A stretch of DNA of 7,072 bases from Candidatus Shapirobacteria bacterium (GCA_028700345.1 JAQVSW010000039.1:1-7072), one strand, 5' to 3'; counted from the stretch's first letter, positions 1 to 4,787 are shown. The notes: generated by a model not told the origin, from the letters alone. Program-made: numbers and translations.

Positions 1-544
1 TAGTGGCACAGTACCACGGAAAATTTTTGGGTAAAAGAGAGCGATTGATCATCATATAGCCTTGCTGAATGGGGACAGCCCAGAAAAGCATGTCGTTGAT
101 ACTGGCAGAGGAAAGAGGAAAATTTTTCAAACCAATAATTTGATTATTTTGATTGATAATGGTGCACTGGGCACCGACAATAACGGTTTTAGGATTTGAT
201 TTTAAATATTTTATTTGTTTTTCCAGGCGGTCTGGGGTAGAAATATCATCGGCGTCCATACGAGCTAGATATTTACAGCGAGCGAGGGATATAGCAATGT
301 TTGAAGTAGTGGAAACACCTAAATTAAGGCGATTGCGATAAGCGCGGATTCGGGGATCAAGGCGGGCGTATGACTTAATTATTTTCCAGGAATCATCGGT
401 AGAAGCGTCATCAACGATAATGAATTCGAAATTTTTATAAGTTTGATTGAGGATTGATTCAATAGACTGAGCCAGATATGGGGCGGCATTAAAAACCGGC
501 ATATAGACAGATAATGCTGGTTTTTTAATTTTATAGTTGGTCAT
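1..544 (-). CDS. Family 2 glycosyltransferase, N-terminal part (cut by window edge)
   Basis: The frame starts at ATG 544-542 and stays open for 181 codons to the window edge, so the C-terminus is missing. The translation begins MTNYKIKKPALSVYMPVFNA. It has the GT-A nucleotide-sugar fold of family GT2: beta1 LSVYMPVFN (residues 11-19), FIIVDDASTD (41-50) with the nucleotide-binding Asp pair, and the DxD-like MDADD (96-100) that would hold the metal and sugar nucleotide. Such enzymes transfer sugars to surface polysaccharide, glycolipid or protein acceptors at the cytoplasmic face of the membrane; donor and acceptor cannot be told here. An in-frame TGA lies eight codons upstream, so no earlier start exists. 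The AUG is unusual: its A544 is the last base of stem III of a hammerhead ribozyme, and the likely Shine-Dalgarno AAGGA lies in the ribozyme's stem II. Family assignment is secure; the specific role is unknown. Confidence 0.93.
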   Translation of the reverse strand, partial: MTNYKIKKPALSVYMPVFNAAPYLAQSIESILNQTYKNFEFIIVDDASTDDSWKIIKSYARLDPRIRAYRNRLNLGVSTTSNIAISLARCKYLARMDADDISTPDRLEKQIKYLKSNPKTVIVGAQCTIINQNNQIIGLKNFPLSSASINDMLFWAVPIQQGYMMINRSLLPKNFPWYCAT

Positions 545-611
545 AGAAGTTTCGTCCTTCCGGACTCATCAGTAAGGATGGTGGCTAAGCCATAATATCC
601 TTAAACTTCTA
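544..611 (-). ncRNA. Type III hammerhead ribozyme in the 5' UTR of the glycosyltransferase
   Basis: Reading the minus strand, every core element is present. Stem III: UAGAAG (611-606) pairs with CUUCUA (549-544), plus U605-A550. The cleavage triplet is G606-U605-U604, cutting between 604 and 603. Stem I: UAAGGAU (603-597) pairs perfectly with AUCCUUA (579-573), followed by an AUUA/CC internal loop and UGGC-UUA-GCCA. The catalytic box CUGAUGA is at 572-566. Stem II is GUCC (565-562), loop GGAA, GGAC (557-554). GAAA is at 553-550. Both ends open through stem III, which defines type III (Rfam RF00008-like). Stem II loop and the stem I internal loop are placed for the usual tertiary contact. From memory, type III is best known from plant viroid-like RNAs and retrozymes, while bacterial examples are mostly types I and II. 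Cleavage would leave a 5'-OH glycosyltransferase mRNA starting at 603. Confidence 0.95.
555..559 (-). promoter_or_regulatory. Glycosyltransferase Shine-Dalgarno inside ribozyme stem II
   Basis: AAGGA (559-555) lies 10 nt upstream of the AUG at 544 and is the only anti-Shine-Dalgarno match near that start. Three of its bases are in the 3' strand of hammerhead stem II and two in its GGAA loop. A folded ribozyme would therefore hide the ribosome binding site and the first base of the start codon together. That this controls translation is inference. Confidence 0.55.
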
Positions 612-656
612 ATCTCTTTCTTCTTTCTTTCCTTTTTTGCACCTTTTTTGGCTAAA
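611..656 (-). repeat. 3' half of long-range inverted repeat, ends at ribozyme stem III
   Basis: Plus-strand blocks AATCTCTTTCTTCT (611-624), TCTTTCC (626-632) and GGCTAAA (650-656) recur, reverse-complemented and in mirrored order, at 1928-1941, 1918-1924 and 1898-1904. In the minus-strand RNA this half reads UUUAGCC, A-rich linker, GGAAAGA, AGAAGAAAGAGAUU. It would pair with the lipoprotein A leader over 28 bp interrupted by a 1/3-nt loop and a 17/13-nt A-rich loop. It borders the ribozyme, sharing U611 with stem III. It also contains a second AGAAG (624-620) that could compete with AGAAG 610-606 for the ribozyme's CUUCU strand. Confidence 0.7.
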
Positions 657-741
657 ACTCAACACACGAATGTGAAGAGAAGCTAAATTGGGTAGGTGCA
701 GAACCATAAGTAGCTTTTGGGCTAATCAAGCAATCTTGCGA
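612..741 (-). other. Intergenic stretch between lipoprotein A and the ribozyme, structured
   Basis: On the minus strand TGCACCT (700-694) and AGGTGCA (644-638) form a 7-bp inverted repeat. It encloses a CACA-UUCG-UGUG hairpin (674-663) with a stable UUCG tetraloop. The 3' arm lies inside the A-rich linker of the long-range repeat, so both structures could form in one RNA. Just after the lipoprotein A stop, CAAG-ATTG-CTTG (738-727) with TAAT/ATTA (744-741/726-723) makes a hairpin overlapping the stop codon. No run of U follows any hairpin and I see no promoter, so readthrough from lipoprotein A to the ribozyme and glycosyltransferase is plausible. Confidence 0.5.
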
Positions 742-1722
742 TTACTTGGTGGTTGGGTCCAAAGATGGGACAATTTGAACATTGTTCTTTTGAACAAGGT
801 CGGCCGGTATTTTTGGTAACAAATCAGTGGTGGTAGCAAAAAATGCCAGCTCTGAATGAATATCAAAGTTACCATTGCGAATTTGGTCAAAAATACGAAC
901 TAAATCGTTTTGTTCAAACTTATCTTGTTCTGGATACCAAAGCACTATCTCGCCGTTGCGAAGATCAAATTCGTAAGATCCTGGTTTTAGGGTCATAAGA
1001 ATACCTTCGTTGTACAGGGTTGTACCTTGACGGATACCACCAGCGAAAACTCGGGCAAAGAAACCTTCAGGAACATTGAGTTTGTATGAAACCCAAGTGG
1101 TTTCAATAGCCTTAAGTTCTTCGGCAGTAAGATTTTCGTTCCAGACCTTATTTGGGACAACAATTTTTCTGCAGGTAAAAGTAATTCTCTTGCCTAAGAT
1201 TGTGTCCAAATTTTCACCTTGCTGAGTTATGGTGTCAAGTTTTCCTTCAATGGAAGGGTTTGTTGGTAAGATAACTACAACAGATGCCTCAGTCGGGATG
1301 ACTGGTGTTTCGGTAGAAACGGCTTCTTCGGTTGTTTCTACAACAGATTCTTCAGTTGTTTCGACAACAGGTTCTTCAGTTGTTTCGACAACGAGTGCTT
1401 CTGTGGCGACAACAACTGGTGCTTCGATAACAGGTTCATTGACAACGGGTTCATTGACAACGGGTACTTCAGCGGTTGGTGCTTTGGTAACAGTAGCGGG
1501 GCGAGAAAAAATATTCCCAGCATAACTGCTAATAATACAAGCACCTAGACAGAGGACTGTCAAACAGACCAGTCCGACAATTGTAATACTTTTCCAATTT
1601 TCATTCATTTCACCCTCCTTTTGGGTGTTTGAAAATTCAGGTTGCCATTGTGAGGCGTTTTTACGACGAATTTCTTCGCGTTCTTTAAAGCCCCTTCTGG
1701 CGTTGGATTTTCTGGGGTCCAT
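742..1722 (-). CDS. Lipoprotein-like surface protein A, paralogue of the protein at 2281-3042
   Basis: I do not recognise a named family. Two starts are plausible. ATG 1722 (326 aa) follows GAAAGGA at 7-8 nt spacing and adds a charged 38-residue head. ATG 1608 (288 aa) follows a strong AGGAGGG. From the inner start the protein has a short lipoprotein-type signal: MNENWKS, a hydrophobic core, and LGAC with Cys24 as the acylation candidate. The paralogue also starts MN and has a Cys at 23, which favours 1608. From 1722 it would instead be a signal-anchored membrane protein. A Val/Glu/Thr-rich stalk with VVETTEE and VVNEP repeats follows, then an extracytoplasmic domain of ~130 residues from WNENLTAEEL. 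That domain aligns without gaps to the paralogue, including identical DQIRNGNFDI. The product probably sits on the outer face of the membrane; its function is unknown. The gene has a ~420-nt leader and is followed by the ribozyme. Confidence 0.8.
   Translation of the reverse strand: MDPRKSNARRGFKEREEIRRKNASQWQPEFSNTQKEGEMNENWKSITIVGLVCLTVLCLGACIISSYAGNIFSRPATVTKAPTAEVPVVNEPVVNEPVIEAPVVVATEALVVETTEEPVVETTEESVVETTEEAVSTETPVIPTEASVVVILPTNPSIEGKLDTITQQGENLDTILGKRITFTCRKIVVPNKVWNENLTAEELKAIETTWVSYKLNVPEGFFARVFAGGIRQGTTLYNEGILMTLKPGSYEFDLRNGEIVLWYPEQDKFEQNDLVRIFDQIRNGNFDIHSELAFFATTTDLLPKIPADLVQKNNVQIVPSLDPTTK
1331..1402 (-). repeat. Three 24-bp tandem repeats coding the stalk (VVETTEE units)
   Basis: Units begin at 1331, 1355 and 1379 with GTTGTTTC(T/G)ACAAC on the plus strand. 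The first two differ at two positions and the third diverges in its second half. On the coding (minus) strand they give VVETTEES, VVETTEEP and similar. The 24-bp period keeps frame, so slippage would change stalk length without breaking the protein. Confidence 0.85.
1433..1462 (-). repeat. Two perfect 15-bp tandem repeats (VVNEP units)
   Basis: GGTTCATTGACAACG occurs twice back to back (1433-1447 and 1448-1462). It encodes the VVNEPVVNEP segment just after the membrane or signal part of lipoprotein A. It is in frame, like the 24-bp set. Confidence 0.85.
1611..1620 (-). promoter_or_regulatory. Strong internal ribosome binding site for the 1608 start
   Basis: The minus strand reads AAGGAGGGTG (1620-1611) just before ATG 1608-1606. 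This is the best Shine-Dalgarno in the window and lies inside the longer reading frame. It supports initiation at residue 39 of the 326-aa version, either as the main start or as a second one. Confidence 0.7.
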
Positions 1723-1830
1723 AATAGTTTCCTTTCAGGGAGACCTCCCAGAACAATTGCATTGTGAAACATTAAGTCACCTGTGTGACAAGATCCGTCA
1801 TTGGACCTTTACTGCGTTTTCGAACCCTCT

Positions 1831-1894
1831 CCTTTGAATAGGATTCATTTGAGCTACTAAACGAGTTAATAGACCAGATGAATCCTACTAAAGG
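1831..1894 (-). other. Long hairpin in the leader RNA
   Basis: On the minus strand CCTTT (1894-1890) pairs with AAAGG (1835-1831). TAGGATTCAT (1887-1878) pairs perfectly with ATGAATCCTA (1848-1839). Inside is a 5/5 internal loop, then CTATTAA/TTAGTAG (7 bp with one G-U) closed by CUCGU. Base pairs broken by symmetric or near-symmetric loops are typical of a folded RNA domain. No U tract follows, so it is not a terminator. Confidence 0.75.
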
Positions 1895-1897
1895 GGA

Positions 1898-1941
1898 TTT
1901 AGCCTTTTGTTTTTTTTGGAAAGATTTAGAAGAAAGAGATT
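1898..1941 (-). repeat. 5' half of the long-range inverted repeat, in the leader
   Basis: The minus-strand RNA reads AAUCUCUUUCUUCU (1941-1928), AAA, UCUUUCC (1924-1918), an A-rich linker, and GGCUAAA (1904-1898). These are complementary to 611-624, 626-632 and 650-656. The first block can also pair locally: AAUCUC (1941-1936) matches GAGAUU (1970-1965) around the TTAAAGTA hairpin. That local stem in turn shares 1968-1970 with the CTCAAAC/GTTTGAG hairpin. So at least two mutually exclusive folds are visible. Confidence 0.7.
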
Positions 1942-2147
1942 GTTAAAGTACTCTACTTTAAGCTAATCTCAAACGCGGTGTTTGAGCAGCCGCGGGTAGT
2001 TTTGGTTTATATTAAAACCAAAGGAGATAAGGGGTTGAGATAACTGAGGAGCCACCCAACTCCTTATTCTCCTCTGGCCTTAATGGCCAGAATTTATTGT
2101 TAAAATATTAAAAGTTGACTATAACAATCAACAATTAATTGTAAGGA

Positions 2148-2176
2148 AGTGTATCAAGAAAATGCAATAATGTCAA
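2148..2176 (-). promoter_or_regulatory. Strong sigma70-type promoter for leader and lipoprotein A
   Basis: On the minus strand there is a perfect -35 TTGACA (2176-2171), a 17-nt spacer and TACACT (2153-2148). The latter is extended by TG at 2156-2155 (TGATACACT). The expected start is near 2141. This is the only site in the window combining a consensus -35 with an extended -10, and it lies ~420 nt upstream of the first start codon of the gene it serves. Confidence 0.8.
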
Positions 2177-2228
2177 GTTATAGGACGTGATTTTTATTTG
2201 ATTTGTTTTTTATACTAGTTATTTACTA

Positions 2229-2260
2229 AATACAGGGATCTATTTCTAGACCCCTGTATT
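2229..2260 (-). terminator. 14-bp stem with GAAA tetraloop after lipoprotein B
   Basis: On the minus strand AATACAGGGGTCTA pairs with TAGATCCCTGTATT: 14 bp with one G-U, closed by the GNRA loop GAAA. It starts 21 nt after the lipoprotein B stop. No U run follows on either strand. It may be an intrinsic terminator without a clear U tract or a 3'-end stabiliser. The next promoter (2176) lies just beyond, which fits a transcript boundary. Confidence 0.6.
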
Positions 2261-2280
2261 ATTTAAAAACTTACGAATTT

Positions 2281-3042
2281 TTATTCAGTGCTTTTTTCCG
2301 GAGAGGGCATTATTTCAGTCCCATTACTAGTAACAATATCTTTGGGGATGCTTGATAAAAGATCCGGAGTAACTCGAGCTAAAACCAGGGGATTATCGAT
2401 ATCAAAATTGCCATTTCTAATTTGGTCGATTATTCTTTCAAGATCTTTATCGGCAAAATCTTTTTGATCATCAGGCCTAATGGTGATTTCACCATTTCGC
2501 ATTTGAAAATCATAGACTCCGGGGTTTAGAGTTAACAAGACGCCGTCTTCTATTTGATAATCACCTTGCTTGAATCCACCGGAAAATAATCTGGCAGTTG
2601 AACCCTGGGGAACTGAAACCTGAACTGTTTGCCAGGTTTGCTCGACGATTTCCAATTGCTCTTTATTTAATTCTTGATTCCAAGGAATATCAGGGAAAAG
2701 GAAGGATCTGGAAGTATAGGTTGATCGAATTCCGTATTCTGGAGTATCTAAGTGCTCGGCAAAAGAAGTAGTAGCTTCACTTAGACCGGCTTTAATATCA
2801 GGTGTTTTGGCGACTAAAAATTCTGGGGCTTTTAGAGTTTCGGTGGCACGGGGAAGAAATTCCACTGGAGCTGAAGTAGGGGTTTTTTGAGTATCAGTAC
2901 CAGCATCAGGGGTGAAAGTGGCGGTAATAGGAGTAGGAGTTTCTGCTACATTTACTGATTTAGGGGCTCTGAAGCAACCAGCGGTAACAATAGTGATGAG
3001 TGTAGCAGTACCAATGCGAAACGATCTTTCAATCTTATTCAT
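2281..3042 (-). CDS. Lipoprotein-like surface protein B, paralogue of protein A
   Basis: The ATG at 3042 gives 253 aa; a TTG six codons upstream (3060) would give 259 aa. I prefer the ATG, because it produces a compact lipoprotein signal: MNKIERSFR, a hydrophobic core, then VTAGC with Cys23 as the acylation candidate (T at -3 is allowed though not ideal). A Pro/Thr-rich stalk follows, then the ~130-residue C-terminal domain from WNQELNKEQL. That domain aligns gaplessly with protein A, sharing roughly half its residues, and DQIRNGNFDI is identical. Stalks differ: P/T-rich here, V/E/T-rich repeats in A. It is probably anchored outside the membrane. I cannot name the domain; the duplicated arrangement suggests related but distinct surface roles. 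No Shine-Dalgarno is visible. Confidence 0.8.
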   Translation of the reverse strand: MNKIERSFRIGTATLITIVTAGCFRAPKSVNVAETPTPITATFTPDAGTDTQKTPTSAPVEFLPRATETLKAPEFLVAKTPDIKAGLSEATTSFAEHLDTPEYGIRSTYTSRSFLFPDIPWNQELNKEQLEIVEQTWQTVQVSVPQGSTARLFSGGFKQGDYQIEDGVLLTLNPGVYDFQMRNGEITIRPDDQKDFADKDLERIIDQIRNGNFDIDNPLVLARVTPDLLSSIPKDIVTSNGTEIMPSPEKSTE

Positions 3043-3182
3043 TTTTTTAAAATTAAACAATTAATATTTAATCGTCGTAAGTATATCAAATTATAGCTTT
3101 ATTGTCTATATTATGCTCTTGTATAAATTAATATTGGATTATAGGATATATAAAATAAAATTGCATAAAAAAGAAAACAAAT
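3043..3182 (-). promoter_or_regulatory. AT-rich gap with candidate lipoprotein B promoters
   Basis: Two perfect TATAAT hexamers occur on the minus strand (3143-3138 and 3095-3090), neither with a good -35 nor a TG extension. A third option is TTGATA, 17 nt, TATTAA nearer the start codon. I cannot choose between them. No other gene is visible here. Confidence 0.35.
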
Positions 3183-3189
3183 CTATTTG
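3167..3189 (-). terminator. Weak hairpin plus U tract at the antitoxin stop
   Basis: On the minus strand CAAA-TAGA-TTTG (3189-3178) contains the antitoxin stop TAG in its loop and is followed by TTTTCTTTTTT (3177-3167). The U tract is good but the stem is only 4 bp, so this is a weak intrinsic terminator at best. Confidence 0.35.
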
Positions 3190-3488
3190 CCAGGAAAGGT
3201 GAGGGTGATGTCGGTGCCGAGGGCGGTAGCTAGCTTTTGAATAAAACTAAGGGTAGGATTGGCACGGCCGGATTCGAGACGGGCTAGGGCAGATTGTTTG
3301 GTGCCCATACGATCGGCGATATCTTTTTGAGTCAGTTTTTTATTAATTCGAGCTTCGATGATTTTTCCAATAAGCTCATATTCTGGTTGAAGTTTGTCGT
3401 ATTCCTTTTTGAATTCGGGGTTTTTCATGGCCTCGGCCATAAATTCTTCTAGTGTGGTAAATTTTCTGTCGTCAACTTTATTTTTCAT
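3183..3488 (-). CDS. XRE-family antitoxin of a HigBA-like toxin-antitoxin pair
   Basis: A 101-aa protein. Residues ~1-48 are a charged helical region (TTLEEFMAEAMKNPEFKKEY). Residues ~50-92 are a lambda-repressor-type helix-turn-helix: KKLTQKDIADRMGTKQSALA, with the family's LESGRANPTL turn and a final helix IQKLATALG. Antitoxins of this type bind and neutralise the toxin and repress their own promoter. The gene follows the toxin by 20 nt on the same strand, the toxin-first order of higBA. It has its own extended -10 (TGTTATATT) only 5 nt before ATG, so a separate leaderless antitoxin transcript is likely, which would help keep antitoxin in excess. The palindrome around that -10 is a good candidate for its own operator. 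Confidence 0.9.
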   Translation of the reverse strand: MKNKVDDRKFTTLEEFMAEAMKNPEFKKEYDKLQPEYELIGKIIEARINKKLTQKDIADRMGTKQSALARLESGRANPTLSFIQKLATALGTDITLTFPGK

Positions 3489-3493
3489 TATTT

Positions 3494-3514
3494 AATATAA
3501 CATATGTGTTATAT
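3494..3514 (-). promoter_or_regulatory. Antitoxin promoter within an 8-bp inverted repeat (probable operator)
   Basis: ATATAACA (3495-3502) and TGTTATAT (3507-3514) form a perfect inverted repeat around 4 nt, overlapping the toxin stop codon. On the minus strand TGTTATATT (3502-3494) is an extended -10 ending 5 nt before the antitoxin ATG. The 10-mer ATATAACACA (minus, 3514-3505) recurs at 3846-3855 over the toxin's -10. A regulator bound here would block RNA polymerase directly. Confidence 0.65.
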
Positions 3515-3838
3515 AAGTGTCAATCTTCTAGATTCAGCAATATTTATTTCTCTAGACGGAGTTTTTTGAGTTTTCTTCTTAAAAGCATGTAATAAATAAT
3601 ATGTTTTATTCATATGTGTGTATATAATGCGAATTTTAGTGTCGCCATGACTTCTTAATTCATAAAGATTATTTGTGAGTTTTCTTGAATATGGATAATG
3701 GAGAATTGGACCATATTGAGACAAAAGGATAGCAAGTCTGGCATATTTTGAAATAGTGGATTGATCCTGGGAATTGATAAATTTTTCAACTGGTTTATCA
3801 CCTCTTGGGGTGGAATAAAATTCAACTAAGAAACTCAC
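3509..3838 (-). CDS. HigB/RelE-superfamily toxin (phage Gp49-like)
   Basis: 109 aa from a GTG start. The pattern is that of the RelE/HigB Gp49-like family (PF05973-type): N-terminal strand FLVEFYSTPRGDKPVEKFI, a helix (~25-42), NLYELRSHGDTKIRIIYTHM (57-76) with the Arg-rich strands, and the signature LLHAFKKKTQKTPSREINIA (82-101). Members are ribosome-dependent mRNA endonucleases that stop translation. The basic residues of the FKKKTQKTP segment are retained, so it looks intact. It is paired with the XRE antitoxin downstream. GTG lies exactly 6 nt after an extended -10, so the mRNA probably starts at the start codon. It follows galU by 47 nt on the same strand, where weak readthrough is possible. 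Confidence 0.9.
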   Translation of the reverse strand: MSFLVEFYSTPRGDKPVEKFINSQDQSTISKYARLAILLSQYGPILHYPYSRKLTNNLYELRSHGDTKIRIIYTHMNKTYYLLHAFKKKTQKTPSREINIAESRRLTLI

Positions 3839-3844
3839 AAGTTA

Positions 3845-3855
3845 AATATAACACA
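3845..3855 (-). promoter_or_regulatory. Toxin promoter (extended -10) with operator half-site
   Basis: TGTTATATT (minus, 3853-3845) ends 6 nt before the GTG at 3838, so transcription should begin at the start codon. The same nonamer precedes the antitoxin. The overlapping 10-mer ATATAACACA (plus, 3846-3855) is shared with the palindrome at 3494-3514, consistent with one regulator acting on both promoters. Confidence 0.6.
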
Positions 3856-3885
3856 AAATTTAAGATAAAAATATTACTAAATAGC

Positions 3886-4779
3886 TTAGAGATGTTTGAT
3901 GAATTCTTTTATTTCTGGGGCCATTTGGTCGTCAAGCATGGCCACGGCTAGGTTGGCTTTTAGCCAGCGAAGAGGATCACCGGTAGTCATCCAGTCAGAT
4001 TTGTCGTCAGTGGCCTCGGTTAGAACAATGTCACTGGCCGACAGCGTATTGACGGCGTCGGCAAACCAAAGTTCATTATTTTTTCCAGTAGATTGTATAT
4101 TTAGTACTGGCCATAATTTTTTGGAATCAACGATAAAGCGGCCCCCCTGGGCAAAAAAAGAGGGGGCTTCACTGGCTGGTAATTTTTCGTACATACCTGA
4201 GATACGATTGGGGTATTTGGGATCTTCTAAATATTTGGCAGAGCCATAGCGAACAATTTCTTCTGGTCCAACATCTTTGACAGAATCAACAATCGCGGGT
4301 GAATACTGTTCAAAGGTAGCAATCATTTTTTTAAGATAACGACCGGTATCTTTTTCGACAATTAGATCATCACCAAACATATAAACAAAGGGGTCATTGC
4401 CGATAAAGGATTTGGCAGCTAAAAGAGGGGAGGCATTGCCATAAGGAAGCCTCGGTGACTGAGGGACTAGTTTAAGAGTTTTTAGACTTTGATTGATTTT
4501 CTTGAGTGAGTCGAGTGCTTCTAATTTATTGACAGATTTGAGATAAGAATTCCAATCTTCATTGGCTTTAAAATAATTTCTGATGGTTTTTTCGCCATGT
4601 CTGTGAACAATACAAAGATCGGTGATACCGGCGGCAATGGCTTCTTCGACGAGATACTGAATATTAGGTTTACTGAGGATGGGAACGAGTTCTTTGGCGT
4701 AGGCTTTGACGGTGGGTAAAAAACGGGTACCGCGCCCAGCGGCGGCGATAACAGCTTTGGTGACAGATTGTTTTGACAT
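3886..4779 (-). CDS. galU: UTP-glucose-1-phosphate uridylyltransferase (GalU type)
   Basis: Makes UDP-glucose from UTP and glucose-1-phosphate in the cytoplasm, the donor for envelope glycans. I chose ATG 4779 (297 aa, normal GalU length) over a TTG six codons upstream; the TTG overlaps the promoter. Signature AAAGRGTRFLP (residues 12-22) is the nucleotide-binding loop. It is followed by VKAYAKELVPI, where the family has TKxxPKExLPI, so the usual Pro before Lys-Glu is Ala. Then come NIQYLVEEAIAAGI (39-52), LPYGNASPLLAAK (111-123, usually GLGHAV), the metal-binding FGDD (135-138), and RYGSAKY, ISGMYEKLP and NELWFADAV in family order. The EKP motif is EKLP here. The gene stands alone before the toxin-antitoxin pair. 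Its likely partner in this window is the glycosyltransferase, by pathway logic only. Confidence 0.92.
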   Translation of the reverse strand: MSKQSVTKAVIAAAGRGTRFLPTVKAYAKELVPILSKPNIQYLVEEAIAAGITDLCIVHRHGEKTIRNYFKANEDWNSYLKSVNKLEALDSLKKINQSLKTLKLVPQSPRLPYGNASPLLAAKSFIGNDPFVYMFGDDLIVEKDTGRYLKKMIATFEQYSPAIVDSVKDVGPEEIVRYGSAKYLEDPKYPNRISGMYEKLPASEAPSFFAQGGRFIVDSKKLWPVLNIQSTGKNNELWFADAVNTLSASDIVLTEATDDKSDWMTTGDPLRWLKANLAVAMLDDQMAPEIKEFIKHL

Positions 4780-4787
4780 ATGAATAT

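Larger units (their letters stand above)
1723..2141 (-). ncRNA. Long structured 5' leader RNA of lipoprotein A
   Basis: Transcription from the promoter at 2148-2176 should start near 2141, leaving ~420 nt before ATG 1722 (~530 before ATG 1608). No gene is visible in it on either strand. It contains at least six good hairpins: TCTGGCC/GGCCAGA (2073-2091), TTTGGTTT/AAACCAAA (2001-2022), CTCAAAC/GTTTGAG (1968-1986), TTAAAGTA/TACTTTAA (1943-1961, 3-nt loop), a ~64-nt hairpin at 1831-1894 and GTCAC-ACAG-GTGAC (1776-1789). A CCGCGG box (1990-1995) can also pair GCGG with CCGC in the loop of the 1968-1986 hairpin, a possible pseudoknot. The density of stems suggests a real RNA element, regulator or cis-acting. 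It matches no riboswitch, T-box, tmRNA or RNase P pattern that I can recognise. Exact ends are inferred from the promoter. Confidence 0.6.

Noticed and set aside
153..341. Plus-strand open frame of 62 codons
   Set aside because: It is antisense to the glycosyltransferase DxD region and has no promoter or ribosome binding site.
1331..1462. CRISPR-like array
   Set aside because: The repeats are contiguous with no spacers, keep frame and encode the protein stalk.
1229..1544. Ser/Thr/Val-rich open frames opposite, and in another frame of, lipoprotein A
   Set aside because: They are shadows of the repeat-coding stalk; the lipoprotein frame has the signal, promoter and paralogue.
2044..2070. CTGAGGA on the plus strand resembling a hammerhead box, and GGGTGG on the minus strand resembling a T-box
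   Set aside because: No GAAA partner follows the first, and the second lacks the T-box ACCGCG continuation and an upstream specifier loop that I can identify.
2468..2474. A second CTGATGA (minus strand), possible second hammerhead
   Set aside because: It lies inside the lipoprotein B coding sequence (PDDQKDF), no GAAA follows at stem II distance, and no flanking stems pair.
3896..4249. Plus-strand open frame of 117 codons
   Set aside because: Antisense shadow of the galU C-terminal half, which carries clear family motifs.
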